From positions 948,501 to 1,012,500 of the forward strand of contig JACVTC010000012.1 of assembly GCA_016946835.1 (NCBI GenBank): 64,000 nucleotides of DNA, given 5' to 3'. Positions 44,036 through 57,640 of the stretch are shown piece after piece (positions within the stretch are counted from its first letter, which is position 1; the number at the start of each line of letters is the position of its first letter). Both the position numbers and the translations under genes were made by a program. The DNA comes from Neocallimastix lanati (nom. inval.) (Eukaryota; Neocallimastigomycota; Neocallimastigomycetes; Neocallimastigales; Neocallimastigaceae). Under the pieces are notes generated by a model, which was not told the DNA's origin, searched no databases, and saw nothing but the letters and a program-made list of their open reading frames with translations.

Positions 44036-44345
44036 TAATATTTTAATAAATGTTCCTAATTATCCAGTAAAATTAGTATATAATATTTTAATAAAATTAG
44101 AATTATTATTGATTAATTATATATTTTGATTATTAGAATTATGTTATAAAAGAATTGTATTAAAGGTTTACTAATTACCTATAAATATTAGAATATTAAT
44201 AAAACAATATTTTATTTAAAAATGAATTAAATATTTTTATTTAAGTATTATTATTTAAATATATAAAGACTTGTTATGGACAAGTATAAAAATCATAATA
44301 GTTATGAAATGGGAAACAAGATAAATTCCTATTTCATATCAAAAA
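44036..44345. other. unassigned AT-rich segment
   Basis: No ORF and no repeat partner in the window. It ends CCTATTTCATATCA and AAAA, so its right edge looks like an LTR end. It is probably the remnant of another LTR joined to element Q by recombination. Confidence 0.4.
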
Positions 44346-44830
44346 TGTTGAGGTTCATATTAGAAAAGGAGTGTGAACATTAAATAAATAGATAAATTAA
44401 ATAATTACTAAATTACACTAAAAGAATTTATTATTACACATTATAAATTTTACTTAAAGAACTATTATTAAAAATATTTATTATTTATAAATTATATAAT
44501 TATTTTATTGTTAAAAATACTTTATTAATATTAATATTTATTTTTATAACAATATGGGAAACCTTTCAATTATTATTCCTAATTCATTTTTTTTTTACTA
44601 TTTCTAATTCTTTTCTTAGAAAGGCCCCCCTCATAAAATAATATGGATAATACATATTTTATATTATTTAATTACATTATTAAAACCAATCATATAAATT
44701 AATTAATTACATAAATTTAATATTTAAAATAATAAAATATAACTAATATAATATAAAAAATTATTAATATGAAATATAAGAAAATTATTAATAGTAAAGA
44801 ATATAATAATATATTTTTATATAATAAATT

Positions 44831-45489
44831 TGTTAAGATAATAACTGAATTTCAATTCAATTTCAATTTCGATAATTCAGTTATTTGAATTTCAATATTA
44901 ATAAATAATAATAATATAATAATTATTATTAAATTAACTTTATTAAAATATTTAGGAATTAGTCTAGGCCAACTAATTACTAAATATTATTAACATATTG
45001 AAATTAATATATATTAAATAATGTAAACACGTGATTGTCATATTAAATTAATTTCTACATATTATATTTTAATTATAAATTATAATATTTAGCAATATTT
45101 GATTCTTATATTTTATTTATATTAAATATTTATATTATTATCTAACTTTATATTATCAATATCAAACTTATATTAATATTATTTACATATTCATATTAAT
45201 GATTAATATTTTAATAATTAATTATTTTATATAAATACATGTTTAAATTCTTTTGATTAATCCTTTGTAGGATTATTGTAATTTAAATTATAGTAATAAT
45301 TATATAAAATAATAATGTAATAAAATATTATTAAAATTAAATAAAATTTATATTTTAAATAAAAACTTAATTATAAAATTTACTAATAACAATATGTTTA
45401 AATAAGAGTAAAATTAAATTATTAATTAATTACTATAATTTGGCATCTTGACCTAATCGTTAAGACCAAATTATCTAAAAACTTTGACA
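44831..45489 (+). mobile_element. solo LTR, family X (659 bp), empty MULE site
   Basis: Starts TGTTAAGATAATAACTG and ends AAACTTTGACA. It is the reverse of the LTR in element X and lacks the MULE, showing the unoccupied GTAGAAATT site once. AAATT precedes and follows it. Confidence 0.82.
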
Positions 45490-45494
45490 AAATT

Positions 45495-46185
45495 TGTTAA
45501 AATTAAGATATAAAATAGTTTTATGATTAATAACGTTACTAGGTTAATATGTTGAATTATATATTAATAATCCAACAATAATTAATTAATAATAATATAA
45601 TTAAAATAATATAAGATAAATAGTTAAGTTATTTAACACTTAATATCTAAGAATATTTTAAATAAAATTTCTTTGAAGGATTTAATGAAAATATTTATTT
45701 ATTGAATTATTAGTATATAATTATTGTAAATACAATAACCTTACAAAGAACATAAAAGATAGATTTTTACATCTTTCTTTTATACTTTGTAAGTTACATA
45801 ATAATAGTATTTAATTATAAGATAATAATAATATAGTAAAATGAATATTAATAAAATATTAAAATAATAACAATATCGATATGTTTAAAATATTTAATAT
45901 AATTAAATAAATTTAATTTGTATAATTAATTTGAATAATTAAAAATAGTAATTAATATATATGATATAAACATATATATAAACATAATATAAATAAATAC
46001 ATGTGACGTCATATGTAAATAATTGAAATTATTTATATAAATCTTATTTATTAATATTTTCAGAATTATTAGGCCTAAGATAATTCTTTAAATATTAAAT
46101 AAGAATTTATATTAATTATTAATTAAATGTATATTGAAATGTGAATAACTGAAATTGAGATTTCAATTCAGTTATAATTTCAACA
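45495..46185 (-). mobile_element. solo LTR, family Y (691 bp)
   Basis: Copy of 446-1176, with the same TGTTAAAATTAAG start and AATTTCAACA end plus small indels. It lies directly after the X LTR in the opposite orientation, and AAAATT follows. Confidence 0.8.
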
Positions 46186-46240
46186 AAATTATTAAAAATT
46201 TAATTAAAAATATCATTATTATTTTATTCTTTATCAAAAA

Positions 46241-46523
46241 TGTTAAGGTTTTAGAGAATTAAATAAAAATAAAGAAACACAAATTTTATTTTTTTATTTA
46301 TTATTTTTATTTATAAATTTATTTGATGATTTTTAAAAATTGGTAGCAAAATTTACAACTATTTATACTTTTTTTTCAAGGCATAAAAGTTGTTCTTGCC
46401 ACTAAATTACATTTTATTTATTTTTTTTTTTAAAAAAACTACTAAATTTAAATTGAATTTTATAATCAGTTATATAAAATTTAATTATAACAATATAAAT
46501 AAAATACATTTATAATATTAATA

Positions 46524-46567
<44 letters not shown>

Positions 46568-47044
46568 CTAAAATATTACTAATAAGAATTTATTTAATTG
46601 GCTATAATTTTTATTACAATCTGTTAAAATATTCAAATAAAAATAAAAATACTATTCTAATATAAAGGTTTTTAATAAAATAAAATATTTTTCAATATAA
46701 AATAAAACATTTCGATATAAAATTTTATAATAAAAAGTTAAAATATAATATATAAATTTTTAATCATCAATATATAAAAATATTATTAATACAAAATTTC
46801 ATTATTAATAAAAAAAAATAAGACTTATTATTAATATTGCTAATATAAGTTTTAAATATATAAAAATATTACTATTAATATAAGATTTAATATAAAAATA
46901 TAAAGTTTAATATAATTTTTGATTTAATTTTTGATCTTTGGATTTAAAAATTTATTAAAGTACAAAAATAATAATGTACACATAATGTATTAGAAATAAA
47001 TCGTAGATTTAATTAAGAATGCATTATTTAGTACATTCTTATCA
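46241..47044. mobile_element. solo LTR, family R (804 bp)
   Basis: Starts TGTTAAGGTTTTAG and ends GTACATTCTTATCA. Its last 34 bp equal window positions 1-34. It contains a 37-nt T-run (46529-46560). Confidence 0.72.
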
Positions 47045-47048
47045 AAAA

Positions 47049-47101
47049 TGTTCGGTTATATAAGAAATAAAAGGATTACAATAAATACACTTTATTTTGA
47101 T

Positions 47102-47144
<43 letters not shown>

Positions 47145-47777
47145 ATTTGTTTATGTGTTTATTTGTTTATATTTTTTTTTTACTAATAAGAAAATTAATT
47201 ATTACTATTATTTATTAAACAATATAATTTTTTTTTTTTTATTTTTATATAACTAAATAAAACTATTTATTAAATTATGCACTAAACTAAATAAATTACT
47301 TAATAATATTAACTAAACTATTATAACTAAAAATTTAATTAAATAACTAACTATCAAAACTAAACTATTTAAGACTAAACAAACTAAACTATTTTAAAAC
47401 TAAACTATTTAAAACTAAATATTTTTTTTTTTTTTTTAAGACTAAACTATTTAAAACTAACTAAAAATATTCTTATTATTAATTTTATTTTTATTATTTT
47501 TAATTTTGTTAGTAATCTTATTATAATCTAAGGAAAGATTCTGCTTTTTTTTTATTGAGTAGACATAGGTCTATTTATACTTTTTCAATTTTATTTTTAA
47601 TTGTAAAGCCTCAATAAAAAAAAGAGTTTGAATTAAAATTAGGATTTTTGAAATTGATTTTAATAATTATTCAATATATTTTATATTTATTAAGAGTATA
47701 ATTGAATAAATATGATAAAATCTTTTCAAAAACGTTAGAAAGTCATTACTAATAATTTTAAATTTTATTAGTAAAAA

Positions 47778-47816
<39 letters not shown>

Positions 47817-48177
47817 GGTAATAATAATTACAATATATAATATATTTATTACTAATTTATTCTAAAAAAAAATTTTTTTTTTTTTTTTTTTTTTTTTATA
47901 TATATATATATATTAATAATCAACCAATATTTTTATTTTAATTATTTAGAATTTTCTAAAAATTTATAGAATTTATTTAAGGGATTCTTAATATAGAAAT
48001 CTTTTAGAAACTTTTAGAAAAATAATAATATTTACTATCAATATTTTAGAATTTCCATGAAAGAAGAATATAGGAAAGTTTAGTTTAATAAGAAATCAAT
48101 AATAATTATAATTGGAATATTTGTAATATATTATGAAAATTATTACAATTTAATAATTATTATTTTGTTCTTTTTCA
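47049..48177. mobile_element. solo LTR, family S (1129 bp)
   Basis: Starts TGTTCGGTTATATAAG and ends TTGTTCTTTTTCA. It has several long T-runs (47103-47138, 47779-47812, 47871-47898) and repeated AACTAAACTATTTAAAAC. No ORF. Confidence 0.62.
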
Positions 48178-48181
48178 AAAA

Positions 48182-49203
48182 TGGTAGACTCGTGGTTGAC
48201 ACTTAGATATTTAAAATCAAGCAGGGGGGGACGGGTATTACCCTGCTTTGATTTTAAATAAAAAAAAAAAAATTCTTTTTTTTAAAAGTTATTTATTTAT
48301 TTTTTTTTATTAATATAAAACTTTTTATTTAAAGTACACCCATTTAATTTTTAAGAAATTGTTACAATATTTATATTTTTTTATAAATTTAAAGTATAAT
48401 TAATTGTTTATAATTTAAGTAATTTTATAGAATTATTGAATTAATTTTATATCAATAATTCATTTTTGTTTTAATTTTTATAAATATAACAATATAATAT
48501 TCAAATATAATTTAATTAAAAATAATTATAAAATAAATATATAGAAAATAGTTTTTACTATTTTCTTTGATATTTTTAAGTTAAATAAATTGTTTTTAAA
48601 GATTAATATAATAAATTTAATAATCTTTAATTATTTTAAATAATACTTGTAATTATTTTCAAAATAAAATAAAATTTTTATAATATTTAATTAATAAATT
48701 TGATAATATTTAAATAATAATTTTTATAATAAGTAAAATTTTTTAATAATAATTTTTAATAATAAATTTAATTAATAATCTTAATAATTTTATAATAATA
48801 TTTAATAGTTATAATATATAAATTTTTATAATAATATTTAATAATTTTAATAATTTTATAATATTAATAATTTATAATAATTTTTAGAATAATATTTAAT
48901 TAATAATTTTAATAATTTTATAATAATTTTTATAATAATATTTAATTAATAGTTTTAATAATTTAGTATCTTAAAAGTATAATTTTAATATTTACAATTG
49001 TATTTTAATATATACATATATTTAATAATATAACAATAAAGTAATTAATTAAAATTTATTTACATTATTTACAAGTGTAAATTAATTTATATCAAAATAA
49101 ATTAAATTTACAATGAGGTTTAGGTTATGAAGAATATAGGAAAGTACAATTTAGTAAAGAATTATTAATAATAAAATAAAGGTTATTAATTCATTCTTTA
49201 CCA
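48182..49203 (-). mobile_element. 3' LTR of element III
   Basis: It carries the hairpin AAAATCAAGCAGGGG ... CCTGCTTTGATTTT. Compared with the 5' LTR it has an extra AT-rich repeat block near 48800-48900, so the two LTRs differ in length (1022 and 941 bp). Confidence 0.85.
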
Positions 49204-49226
49204 TGATGCCCCCTCTAAAACTCAAG

Positions 49227-52200
49227 CTACATCGAAGCTGAGTTATATTTGACTATATTCTTCAAATGAACGTTCCTATTCATTTGAATTCCAGAATTTG
49301 GATCAGCCAAGGTAACCGTATTAAATTGTTTTTTTATAACTTTAAGAGAACCAACAAAATAAGGTTCTAGTTTAGTTCTTGAAAAATTACGAACTAGAAC
49401 TAAATCACCTTCCCTAATTCTTTTTCCTTCATTCAAACTATTCTTTTCCTCTCTTCTAGCAGCCCAATACTTATTTGCATTTTTAACATTTTCGGCTGCT
49501 TCTAAAGTCCATCGGTAATGATTTATGAATTTTTCTAACAACACTTCATCCGATGACTTATTAATATCCTTGGTAGGTCTAGCAGCAATATCAAAAGGCT
49601 ACTGATCTTCTCTACCATAAACCAACTCAAAACTTGAATGTTTTGTTACTTTATTTTTGGTAGTTCTAAGAGCCCATAAGGCGGATGGTAAAACTTCATC
49701 CCAATCCTTATTCTTAGAACCCAACAACCTCAATAACTTTCCGATCTCTTTATTACGGTTTTCCGTAAGTCCATTACTTTCTGGATGATATGTTGAAATA
49801 AACTTCACATATACATCGTAGAGATCTAAAAATATTTTCGTCATGTCCGAGGTGAACTGAACACCATTGTCAGTTGTTATTACCTGTGGAACACCATGAC
49901 GAGCAAACACATTAATTAAGAACTTAATCACATCCTGTGATGTTATATTTTCCGTGGGTTCTGCTTCAACCCATTTGGTGAAGTAATCCACCACAACCAT
50001 AATATATTGATTATTATTTTTCGTTTTAATCAAAGGTCCAATAATATCTAAACCCAAATGTATAAAAGGACCTTCTACTTTAGTTGGAATATTTTCTGTA
50101 GGTTCTGGATAGGGTTGTGACCTATTCAACTGACACTTGTCACAACTTTGCACCACTCTTTTAATATCCATCACCATATTATTCCAATAAAAACTTTTAC
50201 GAAGCCTTTGATAAGTCTTATAATATCCCTCATGACCTATCTTATGGGCTTCTAAAATAAGTTTTACTCTTTCCGTTTGATCAGTAATTAATTTACGATA
50301 GTCATTACCATCAACAAAGTAATCTTCACCATCTATCGTAACAAATTTTTCATTTATAAAGTCTTTAGTAGTTTTTGAAAGCAACTCTTCTTCTTCCTTT
50401 GAAGTTAACTTAGTTGCCAATACCACAGAATCATCTCTTTTCTTCATCCTAGATAATGCATCGGCTAACACATTTTTCTTACCCATTTGATATTGAATTT
50501 CAACACCAAGGGTACTAACAGTTAAGCACCACCTTGCTTGCCTAGCATTATTAGGTTCCTTATTTTTAAAGAAAATGATTAAAGGTTTATGATCTGTTAT
50601 TACTACTGTTTTATTAGGATTTCCTAATATATAAGATTTCAACTTAGTAATACAATAAATTAATGCAGCTCCTTCCAAGTCAGTAATGCCATAATTTTTC
50701 TCGGCTTTACTTAAACTTCTACTTATATAATGAACTGGATGTTCCTTTTTGGTTTCTAAATCTTCTTGGAGTAATACTCCTCCAATACCTTCATAGGAAG
50801 CATCCGTTCTAATTATAAACCCTAGATTAAAACTTGGATATTTTAAAATTGGAGCATTTATTAATTTTTCCTTTAACAGATCAAAACTTTGTTGATGTTC
50901 ATTATTCCATTTATATTTAACATTCTTTCTTAATAATTTACATAAAGGAGCAGAGATTTGGGCATATTTATCAATAAAGCTTCTATAATATCCTACTGCT
51001 CCAAGAAAAGATCGTAATTCATGAACATCAACAGGTGCTACCCAATCCTTGATAGCCTTAATTTTGCTATCCTGGGGACTTAAACCTTTCGCTGATGCCT
51101 TATGACCTAAGACTTCTACTTCAGTCTGCATAAAGGCACATTTTTCAATGTTAATTTTCAATTTGTGTTGGCGAAATACTTCCAACACTTGCCTAATGTG
51201 GCTTATATGTTCTTCTATACTTTTAGAGTATATTAAAATATCATCTATAAAGTTAAAAACAAACTTTCCTATAAATGGGAAAAGAATCCTATTCATTTCC
51301 CTTTGAAATGTAGCTGGGGCTCCGGTTAAACCAAAAGGCATAACCTTGAATTGGTAGTTACCAAATTTTGTGGTGAAGGTGGTAATTTCTACGCTTTCCT
51401 CATCCATCAAAATTTGATGATAACCAGAGTAAAGATCCATTGTTGTAAAAATCTGTGCCCCATCTAAACTATCAAATATCTCATCAATGTAAGGTAATGA
51501 ATAAGAATCTTTAACTGTTAAATCATTAATCATACGATAATCAATACATAATCGCCATTTCCCGTTCTTCTTCGGTACTAACACTATTGGCGATGACCAT
51601 TCGGAACAAGAAGGTTCAATTAATTTCTTATTAATTAATTTAATTAATTCCTCCTTAAGTATATACGACTTAAATTTTACTAATCTGTAGCACCTTTGCT
51701 TAACTGGTTTCGCACCAGGAATTAAATTAATTTTATGTGGAGGAAGATCAGAAGGTGTTAATTCTTCTGAAGAAGTAGCAACTATTTCTAAGTTCTCCTC
51801 CAGAATTTTAATTATTTCATCGTTATATTTTTCATTTAAAGTATTTAGGAAAATTTCATGATGAATATATTACTTTGGAAATAACCCTTCAATTTTCTTT
51901 AAATCATTCTTTTTGGAATCCTCATCCAAAGCCTTAATCATACACAACAACTTTTCTTCATCTTCATAATCATTATTAATAGGTGCAATAACGTCAATTA
52001 CTCCCTCAGGAGTAATTTGACACAAACTATATAAAATGGGGTGGATAAACAAATTATAATCAATTTGGGTTTTTAAGTTAATTAGAATACGTAAAAAGGA
52101 TCCTCCTTTTCTACTATTCTACAATTAACCATTAACACAAGATTATTAATTTTTACTGGCACCCGAATGATATAACTTTCCGAGTAATCATCATTCTTAG

Positions 52201-53281
52201 TTGCCAACCTAATTCTGCCACGACTAATATCAATAGGTTCATATTCGGACGGAAGCTTATCTAAAAATTGTTGAGTAATTATACTTAAATTACTACATGA
52301 ATCAATTAAAGCCTTCCCCGAAACACCTTCAACTGTAACATCAACCATGGCAATATCTTCTTCACATGGTTCGTTACCTTTACTTTTATAAGTGTGGTCT
52401 ATGTTATTAACGACCACAGTCGTGGCTGACACATTATCCACCAACCCAGAGATATTAGATTGGTCCCTATCCAATTTAATATCCTGTGACACCTTATATC
52501 TTAATTTTGGAGCAGCATCCAATAACTGTCCAAAAGTAATATTGCAATGGGCAGAATTTAAATCTTTAAGAATATCATATTCTTCTTCCCCCGATTGCAT
52601 CTTAATTTTCCTAGATACTCTAGAACTTTTAGTTTCTTTTTGAATATCTTTATCTTTACTAATTAACACCTTTGTTAAATCAATTATTTTATTATTCTCA
52701 TTCACAATATTTTCATTATTATCATTATTTTCTTTCATTAAATTTTTATTCTTTTCTTTATCATTATTTACATTATTTTTAATAACTTCATCATTCACTA
52801 ATGAATTATTATTAATATTATCATTACTATTATCATTACTATGATTATTACTATAATTAGTATTACTATTACTAGCTCTTTCATTATCACGAATTTGTCT
52901 TTCAATCTCTTTTTCATTTTCAATTCGTGGTTGAGCTAGAATAGATGGTCTAATTTGTTTAACAATTTTATTACTTATATTATTTTCTTTTATTTCTCGT
53001 TCTTTCTGTTTCCGTAATGCTGGAGTTATTATAGGTTTAGGATTCTCTTTCAACGACTTATGAATCCTTTTCTCTGCACTACCTTCATCATTATTAACAT
53101 CATAAATTTTACGTTTAGATGCTCCTACTAAATAATCAACTTTCTTTTTATTAACCACCCTCTTATTAGCAGGAGTTTCTTCAATATTAGAAAGACGAGA
53201 ATTTTTAATTTCTTTTTGATATTTAAGTGAAGCTGCTTTATTAAGTATGGGAGAGCTTCTTATCCCATTACTCAATTTAAA
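49227..53281 (-). pseudogene. pol: pol of element III (protease, RT, RNase H, integrase), four lesions or fewer
   Basis: The frame enters in -1 at TTTAAAT (FKLSNGIRSSPILNK). A long Asn/Lys linker leads to a retropepsin-like domain whose active site reads DSCS instead of DSG/DTG. A one-base shift at about 52090 (DPFY) and a TAA at 51870-51872 precede the RT. The RT has VLVPKKNGKWRLCIDYR and an FIDD box in place of YxDD. RNase H (RTDAS), the HHCC site and the DDE core (DIIGPL; TDNGVQF; ESNGLTEN) are intact. A TAG at 49599, where element II has Gln, cuts the C-terminus, which continues in frame to 49227. Both nonsense codons fit single C-to-T changes of Gln codons. Confidence 0.87.
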
Positions 53282-53955
53282 CGTTTATTGTTTCTAATTT
53301 CCTTCCTATTTTTCTCAAAAATTGCTCTCAACTTTGGGCAATTGTTTTGATAATGACCTGGTTCTTTACAGAAATAACAAGCCTTTATTGTTAAACTTCT
53401 CATTTTTCTTGTTAATTCCTCTATGTCATTATCTTCTTTAGGTTTAATATTAACTTTTTGTTCTAATTTATTTTTAATAGGAGGATGAAAATTAACTCTA
53501 TTATTAAAAGAAGATGTATTTGCAGAAGGTGAAGGGGTAGAAGGATGTCTTCTTTGATTACTACCCATATAATTTAACCTATCTGCTTTTTCAGCAATTT
53601 TAAAGGCTTTTGACAGAGAAATGTTATCAAATAAGGTTAGACGTTTCCAGGCTTCAACATTGTTTTCAATGGAGTCTGTGTAATCTAAAACACTTATCTG
53701 ACTTCTTTTCTTTTTATTTAATTTTAAATATAAAGTTTTATACTTAATATTAAAATCTTTGATTCTTTCATTTCTCTTAATTCTTAGAGCACGTAACTCT
53801 CTTAATAAATTATTTTGATCCTCCCTAATGCCATAAAATTCTTTTATAGCTTTTACAATTCTATTAAGGGAAGGATAAGCCTTACTCTTTTTATCAATTT
53901 CTTTATCTTCTTTATTATCATCATCCTCATCTTCATCATCAATATCCTTATAATT

Positions 53956-53986
<31 letters not shown>

Positions 53987-54215
53987 CTATCATCATCTTT
54001 ATTATTATCATTCATTAATTCTTGGATGACTTTCCTGGTTTCACCAATTGAGGTAAAACACAGGCATAAAATATAATCTTGGAGTCTTCAACATGTTCAA
54101 GCTTTATCCAAAGCTCTAAATCAGACTTCCAAGTTTTAACATCTAAATTTTCCTTGGATATTTTTTCAATATCCTTAAGTTCTTTTTTTAAATCTTTAAA
54201 ATTAATTGTACTCAT
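53272..54215 (-). pseudogene. gag: gag of element III, one-base frameshift
   Basis: It starts MSTINFKDLKKELKDIEK, homologous to element II Gag. After ACVL near 54050 the frame slips by one base (the homologous frame reads TSIGETRKVIQEL, continuing into MNDNNKDDD). The second part has a long Asp-rich run (about 53920-54000), a capsid-like segment and a zinc knuckle CYFCKEPGHYQNNC. It ends CGT TTA AAT TGA with the slippery heptamer. Apart from the indel the protein is well conserved. Confidence 0.87.
53275..53281 (-). promoter_or_regulatory. -1 frameshift site TTTAAAT (element III)
   Basis: Codons CGT TTA AAT TGA give T TTA AAT immediately before the gag stop; the -1 frame reads TTT AAA TTG into pol. 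Confidence 0.8.
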
Positions 54216-55945
54216 TTTAAAAAAAACACACTTTTAAAAAAAATAAAATAAAAAAAATTGTTTTATTAATTATTTAATTGCTATATTTTTATTTATTTAT
54301 TTATTTATTTACAATTAAAATTATATATTTAAGTAATTTATATCTCTAGTATAAAGTTTTGATTTAAAAAATAGATTATAAGTCAAAAATTATAATAACA
54401 CTAAATAACACAAAAATGTTTTATAAACAAATAAGTTTTATTATATTTAGATTTTAAAATAATCTTTATTAATTATTAGTGTTATTAACAATAAATCGTT
54501 AATAACAATTACATCGATTAAAATACATGAAATTTGGTTAACTATTTATATTTTTATCTTATTACATTTATAATATATAATTCCTATTGAATTATATTAT
54601 CTAACTATTTATTTAAAAACAATACTAACCTAAACTAATAATAAATAATTAACTATTACTAAATAAAGAGAATTATAATTAATAACTAAAATAAATATAA
54701 ACAATTTCAATCGAGCTCATTTATTATTTATTTATTATTTAAATATTATTAATAAATTCTTATTATATTTTCTATTTAAAATTAATATAAAAGTTGTCAT
54801 AATTATTTAATATGATTTTAGCATAAAATGCCGCAAGTTTCAACATGACTAATTGCATAGTTTCATGTTGTTAATTTATCTTGTAAAAAACCTTAACTCT
54901 TATTATTTAAATTAAATTACATAAAAAGAAATGATTTTCAATTACTAGTTTCACAAGAGAAATTTTTAATTTATTAATATGATTGGGAAGAAGTCGAAGT
55001 TTTGTTTAAAATTATTTGCAATAATTTTATACACGTGATTTTTAATAGATTTATTTCAATTTTACTTAAATTTATGATTAAATTTAATTAAAATTTATAA
55101 AGATATTAATAATATCTTTACATCTAGTAAGACGTTTCCGGCTAGTGTATATTTAATTTTGCTATATACACCCGTACTCCCCCTCCTGGACACTAGAATA
55201 AATATAAATTAATAAACTAGTTGGAGTGTTCACTATTCTTTCAAGCTAATAACCCCTTTCGTTTATCTTTACTTAAATAAAAAAAAATATATACAATTAT
55301 TTACAAAAAAAAATTTATTAATATAGCAATTAAAAATATTTAAAAACACAAAAATTAATATTATTTTTTTTTTTTTTTTTTTTTTTTTTATTTATTTGTT
55401 ATCGGTTATTATTACAATATTTACAATTACAATTACAATTATTATTAAGTTTATATAATTACAACTTAAAAAAAACAAATAAACTTAATTAAAAACAAGG
55501 TAAATTAACAAACCTAATACAACTTGAAAAACCGCTATCTATTACAACTGCCGACCACGCAGAGGGACCTTAGTATTTCGGTATACTAAGTGAATTTGCC
55601 TGAGTCAAGTGGAGGAGCACCCAAACCGTGTTGAACGTATAATGGGTGATCTATAGGGTAATTTCTGCTTCCCAACAGTATTTACCGCTATATCTAATTG
55701 GGGTTCGATTAGTTCGTAACCTGCCCCTCTCCAGACACCTGATTAAATCACTCGCAATTATAGAATTATCTATAACTGCTTAGTACGCAGTAAACTCAGT
55801 TTAAAGTTTTATTTGGAGCACGCGAAGACCAAATAAAACTGATGTTAATTTTTATTACTACCACAACAACAACAATCACAACAACAACACAAAAACCGAT
55901 AACAATAAAAAATTTGATGATTATGATTATAAAAGTGTGAAAATA

Positions 55946-55976
<31 letters not shown>

Positions 55977-56196
55977 GTTTAATTTAATTCTATTAAATTT
56001 AATTTAAAAAATTATTCTCATAATTCCAAAAAAAATAAGTTTTAGTAGTTCCAAATTCCTTATTCTTCCTTTTCTTCTTGGTCTTCTTCTTCTTGGTCTT
56101 TTCCTTCTTGGTCTTCTTCTACTTGGTCTTCTTCTTCTTCTCCTTCTTCTCCTTCTTCTTCTTCTTCTTCTTCTTCCCCGATATCTCCACCAATTT
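54216..56196 (-). other. 2-kb leader of element III
   Basis: Noncoding. 55540-55870 is much less AT-rich and holds several perfect hairpins: CTTAGTAT with ATACTAAG around TTCGGT (55570-55591), and TTTTATTTGG with CCAAATAAAA (about 55827-55858). T-runs at 55364-55389 and 55946-55970 are poly(A) in RNA sense. A CTT-repeat (56070-56175) is GAA-rich in RNA sense and lies beside the primer site 56176-56192. Confidence 0.62.
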
Positions 56197-57137
56197 TGGT
56201 AGACTCGGGGTTGATTCTTATGGATTTAAAATCAAGCAGGAGGGACGGGTATTACCCTGCTTTGATTTTAACAAAATAAAAAAAATTCTTTTTATTAAAA
56301 AGTATTTATTATTTATTAATATAAAAATTTTATTTTTGAAGTACACATATTTAATTTTTAAGAAATATTTACAATATTTATATTTTTTTATGAATTTAAA
56401 GTATAATTATTTGTTTATAATTTAAGTAATTTTATAGAATTATTGAATTAATTTTATATCAATAATTCATTTTTGTTTTAATTTTTATAAATATAATAAT
56501 ATAATATTCAAATATAATTTAATTAAAAATAATTATAAAATAAATATATAGAAAATAGTTTTTACTATTTTCTTTGATATTTTTAAGTTAAATAAATTGT
56601 TTTTAAAGATTAATATAATAAATTTAATAATCTTTAATTATTTTAAATAATACTTGTAATTATTTTCAAAAACAAAATAAAATTTTTATAATATTTAATT
56701 AATAAATTTGATAATATTTAAATAATAATTTTTATAATAAGTAATAATTTTTAATAATAATTTTTAATAATAAATTTAATTAATAATCTTAATAATTTTA
56801 TAATAATATTTAATAGTTATAATAAATAAATTTTTATAATAATTTTATAATAATTTTTATAATAATATTTAATTAATAGTTTTAATAATTTAGTATCTTA
56901 AAAGTATAATTTTAATATTTACAATTGTATTTTAATATATACATATATTTATAATTTATAATATAACAATAAAGTAATTAATTAAAATTTATTTACATTA
57001 TTTACAAGTTAAAATTAATTTATATCAAAATAAATTAAATTTTATTATTAAGTTTAGGTTATCAAGAATATAGGAAAGTACAATTTAGTAAAGAATTATT
57101 AATAATAAAATAGAGGTTATTAATTCATTATTTACCA
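56197..57137 (-). mobile_element. 5' LTR of element III
   Basis: Partner of 48182-49203. It ends TATTTACCA, then CAAAAACTCAAGG and tRNA copy 8. Confidence 0.85.
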
Positions 57138-57153
57138 CAAAAACTCAAGGAAA

Positions 57154-57225
57154 AGCAGCGTAGTGCAGTGGAAGCGTGGTGGGCTCATAACCCACAGGTC
57201 GTATGATTGAAACATACCGCTGCTA
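57154..57225 (+). tRNA. initiator tRNA-Met (CAT), copy 8, A-box and T-loop variants
   Basis: The cloverleaf is intact. TAGTGCAGTGG replaces TAGCGCAGTGG in the A box, and the T loop reads ATTGAAA as in copy 6. Both Pol III internal promoter boxes are therefore changed. A T7 run follows. Confidence 0.87.

Positions 57226-57640
<415 letters not shown>

Larger units (their letters stand above)
41801..44341 (+). mobile_element. element Q: decayed Ty3-type element, plus strand
   Basis: The 5' LTR is at 41801-42902 (TGATAAATAAC to GTATAAATCA). A primer site TGGTGGAG starts at 42904, with a long structured leader and a short gag remnant after it. The region 44035-44341, ending TTTCATATCA, does not match the Q LTR, so most of gag, all of pol and the 3' LTR are gone or replaced. 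Confidence 0.68.
44346..46236. mobile_element. LTR-like region with nested X and Y solo LTRs
   Basis: It begins TGTTGAGGTTCATATTAG, related only at its first 11 bases to LTR H, and ends TTCTTTATCA. Removing the two nested LTRs leaves about 540 bp. Contains AAGGCCCCCCTCAT near 44620. A4 lies on both sides. Confidence 0.55.
48182..57137 (-). mobile_element. Ty3/gypsy-type element III (about 9 kb, nearly intact)
   Basis: LTRs 48182-49203 and 56197-57137 start TGGTAGACTCG and end TTCTTTACCA or TATTTACCA. Minus-strand order: primer site TGGTGGAGATATCGGGG (56176-56192), 2-kb leader, gag, pol, polypurine tract GAGGGGGCATCA, 3' LTR. The reading frames carry two single-base shifts and two nonsense codons. 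Its right end is 16 bp upstream of tRNA copy 8. Confidence 0.92.

Noticed and set aside
39-57225. Reading the tRNA units as dispersed tRNA-derived SINEs
   Set aside because: All eight are in the same orientation, two are directly head-to-tail without target duplications, and insertions occur only at the junctions. A tandem tRNA array explains this better, though a SINE origin is not fully excluded.
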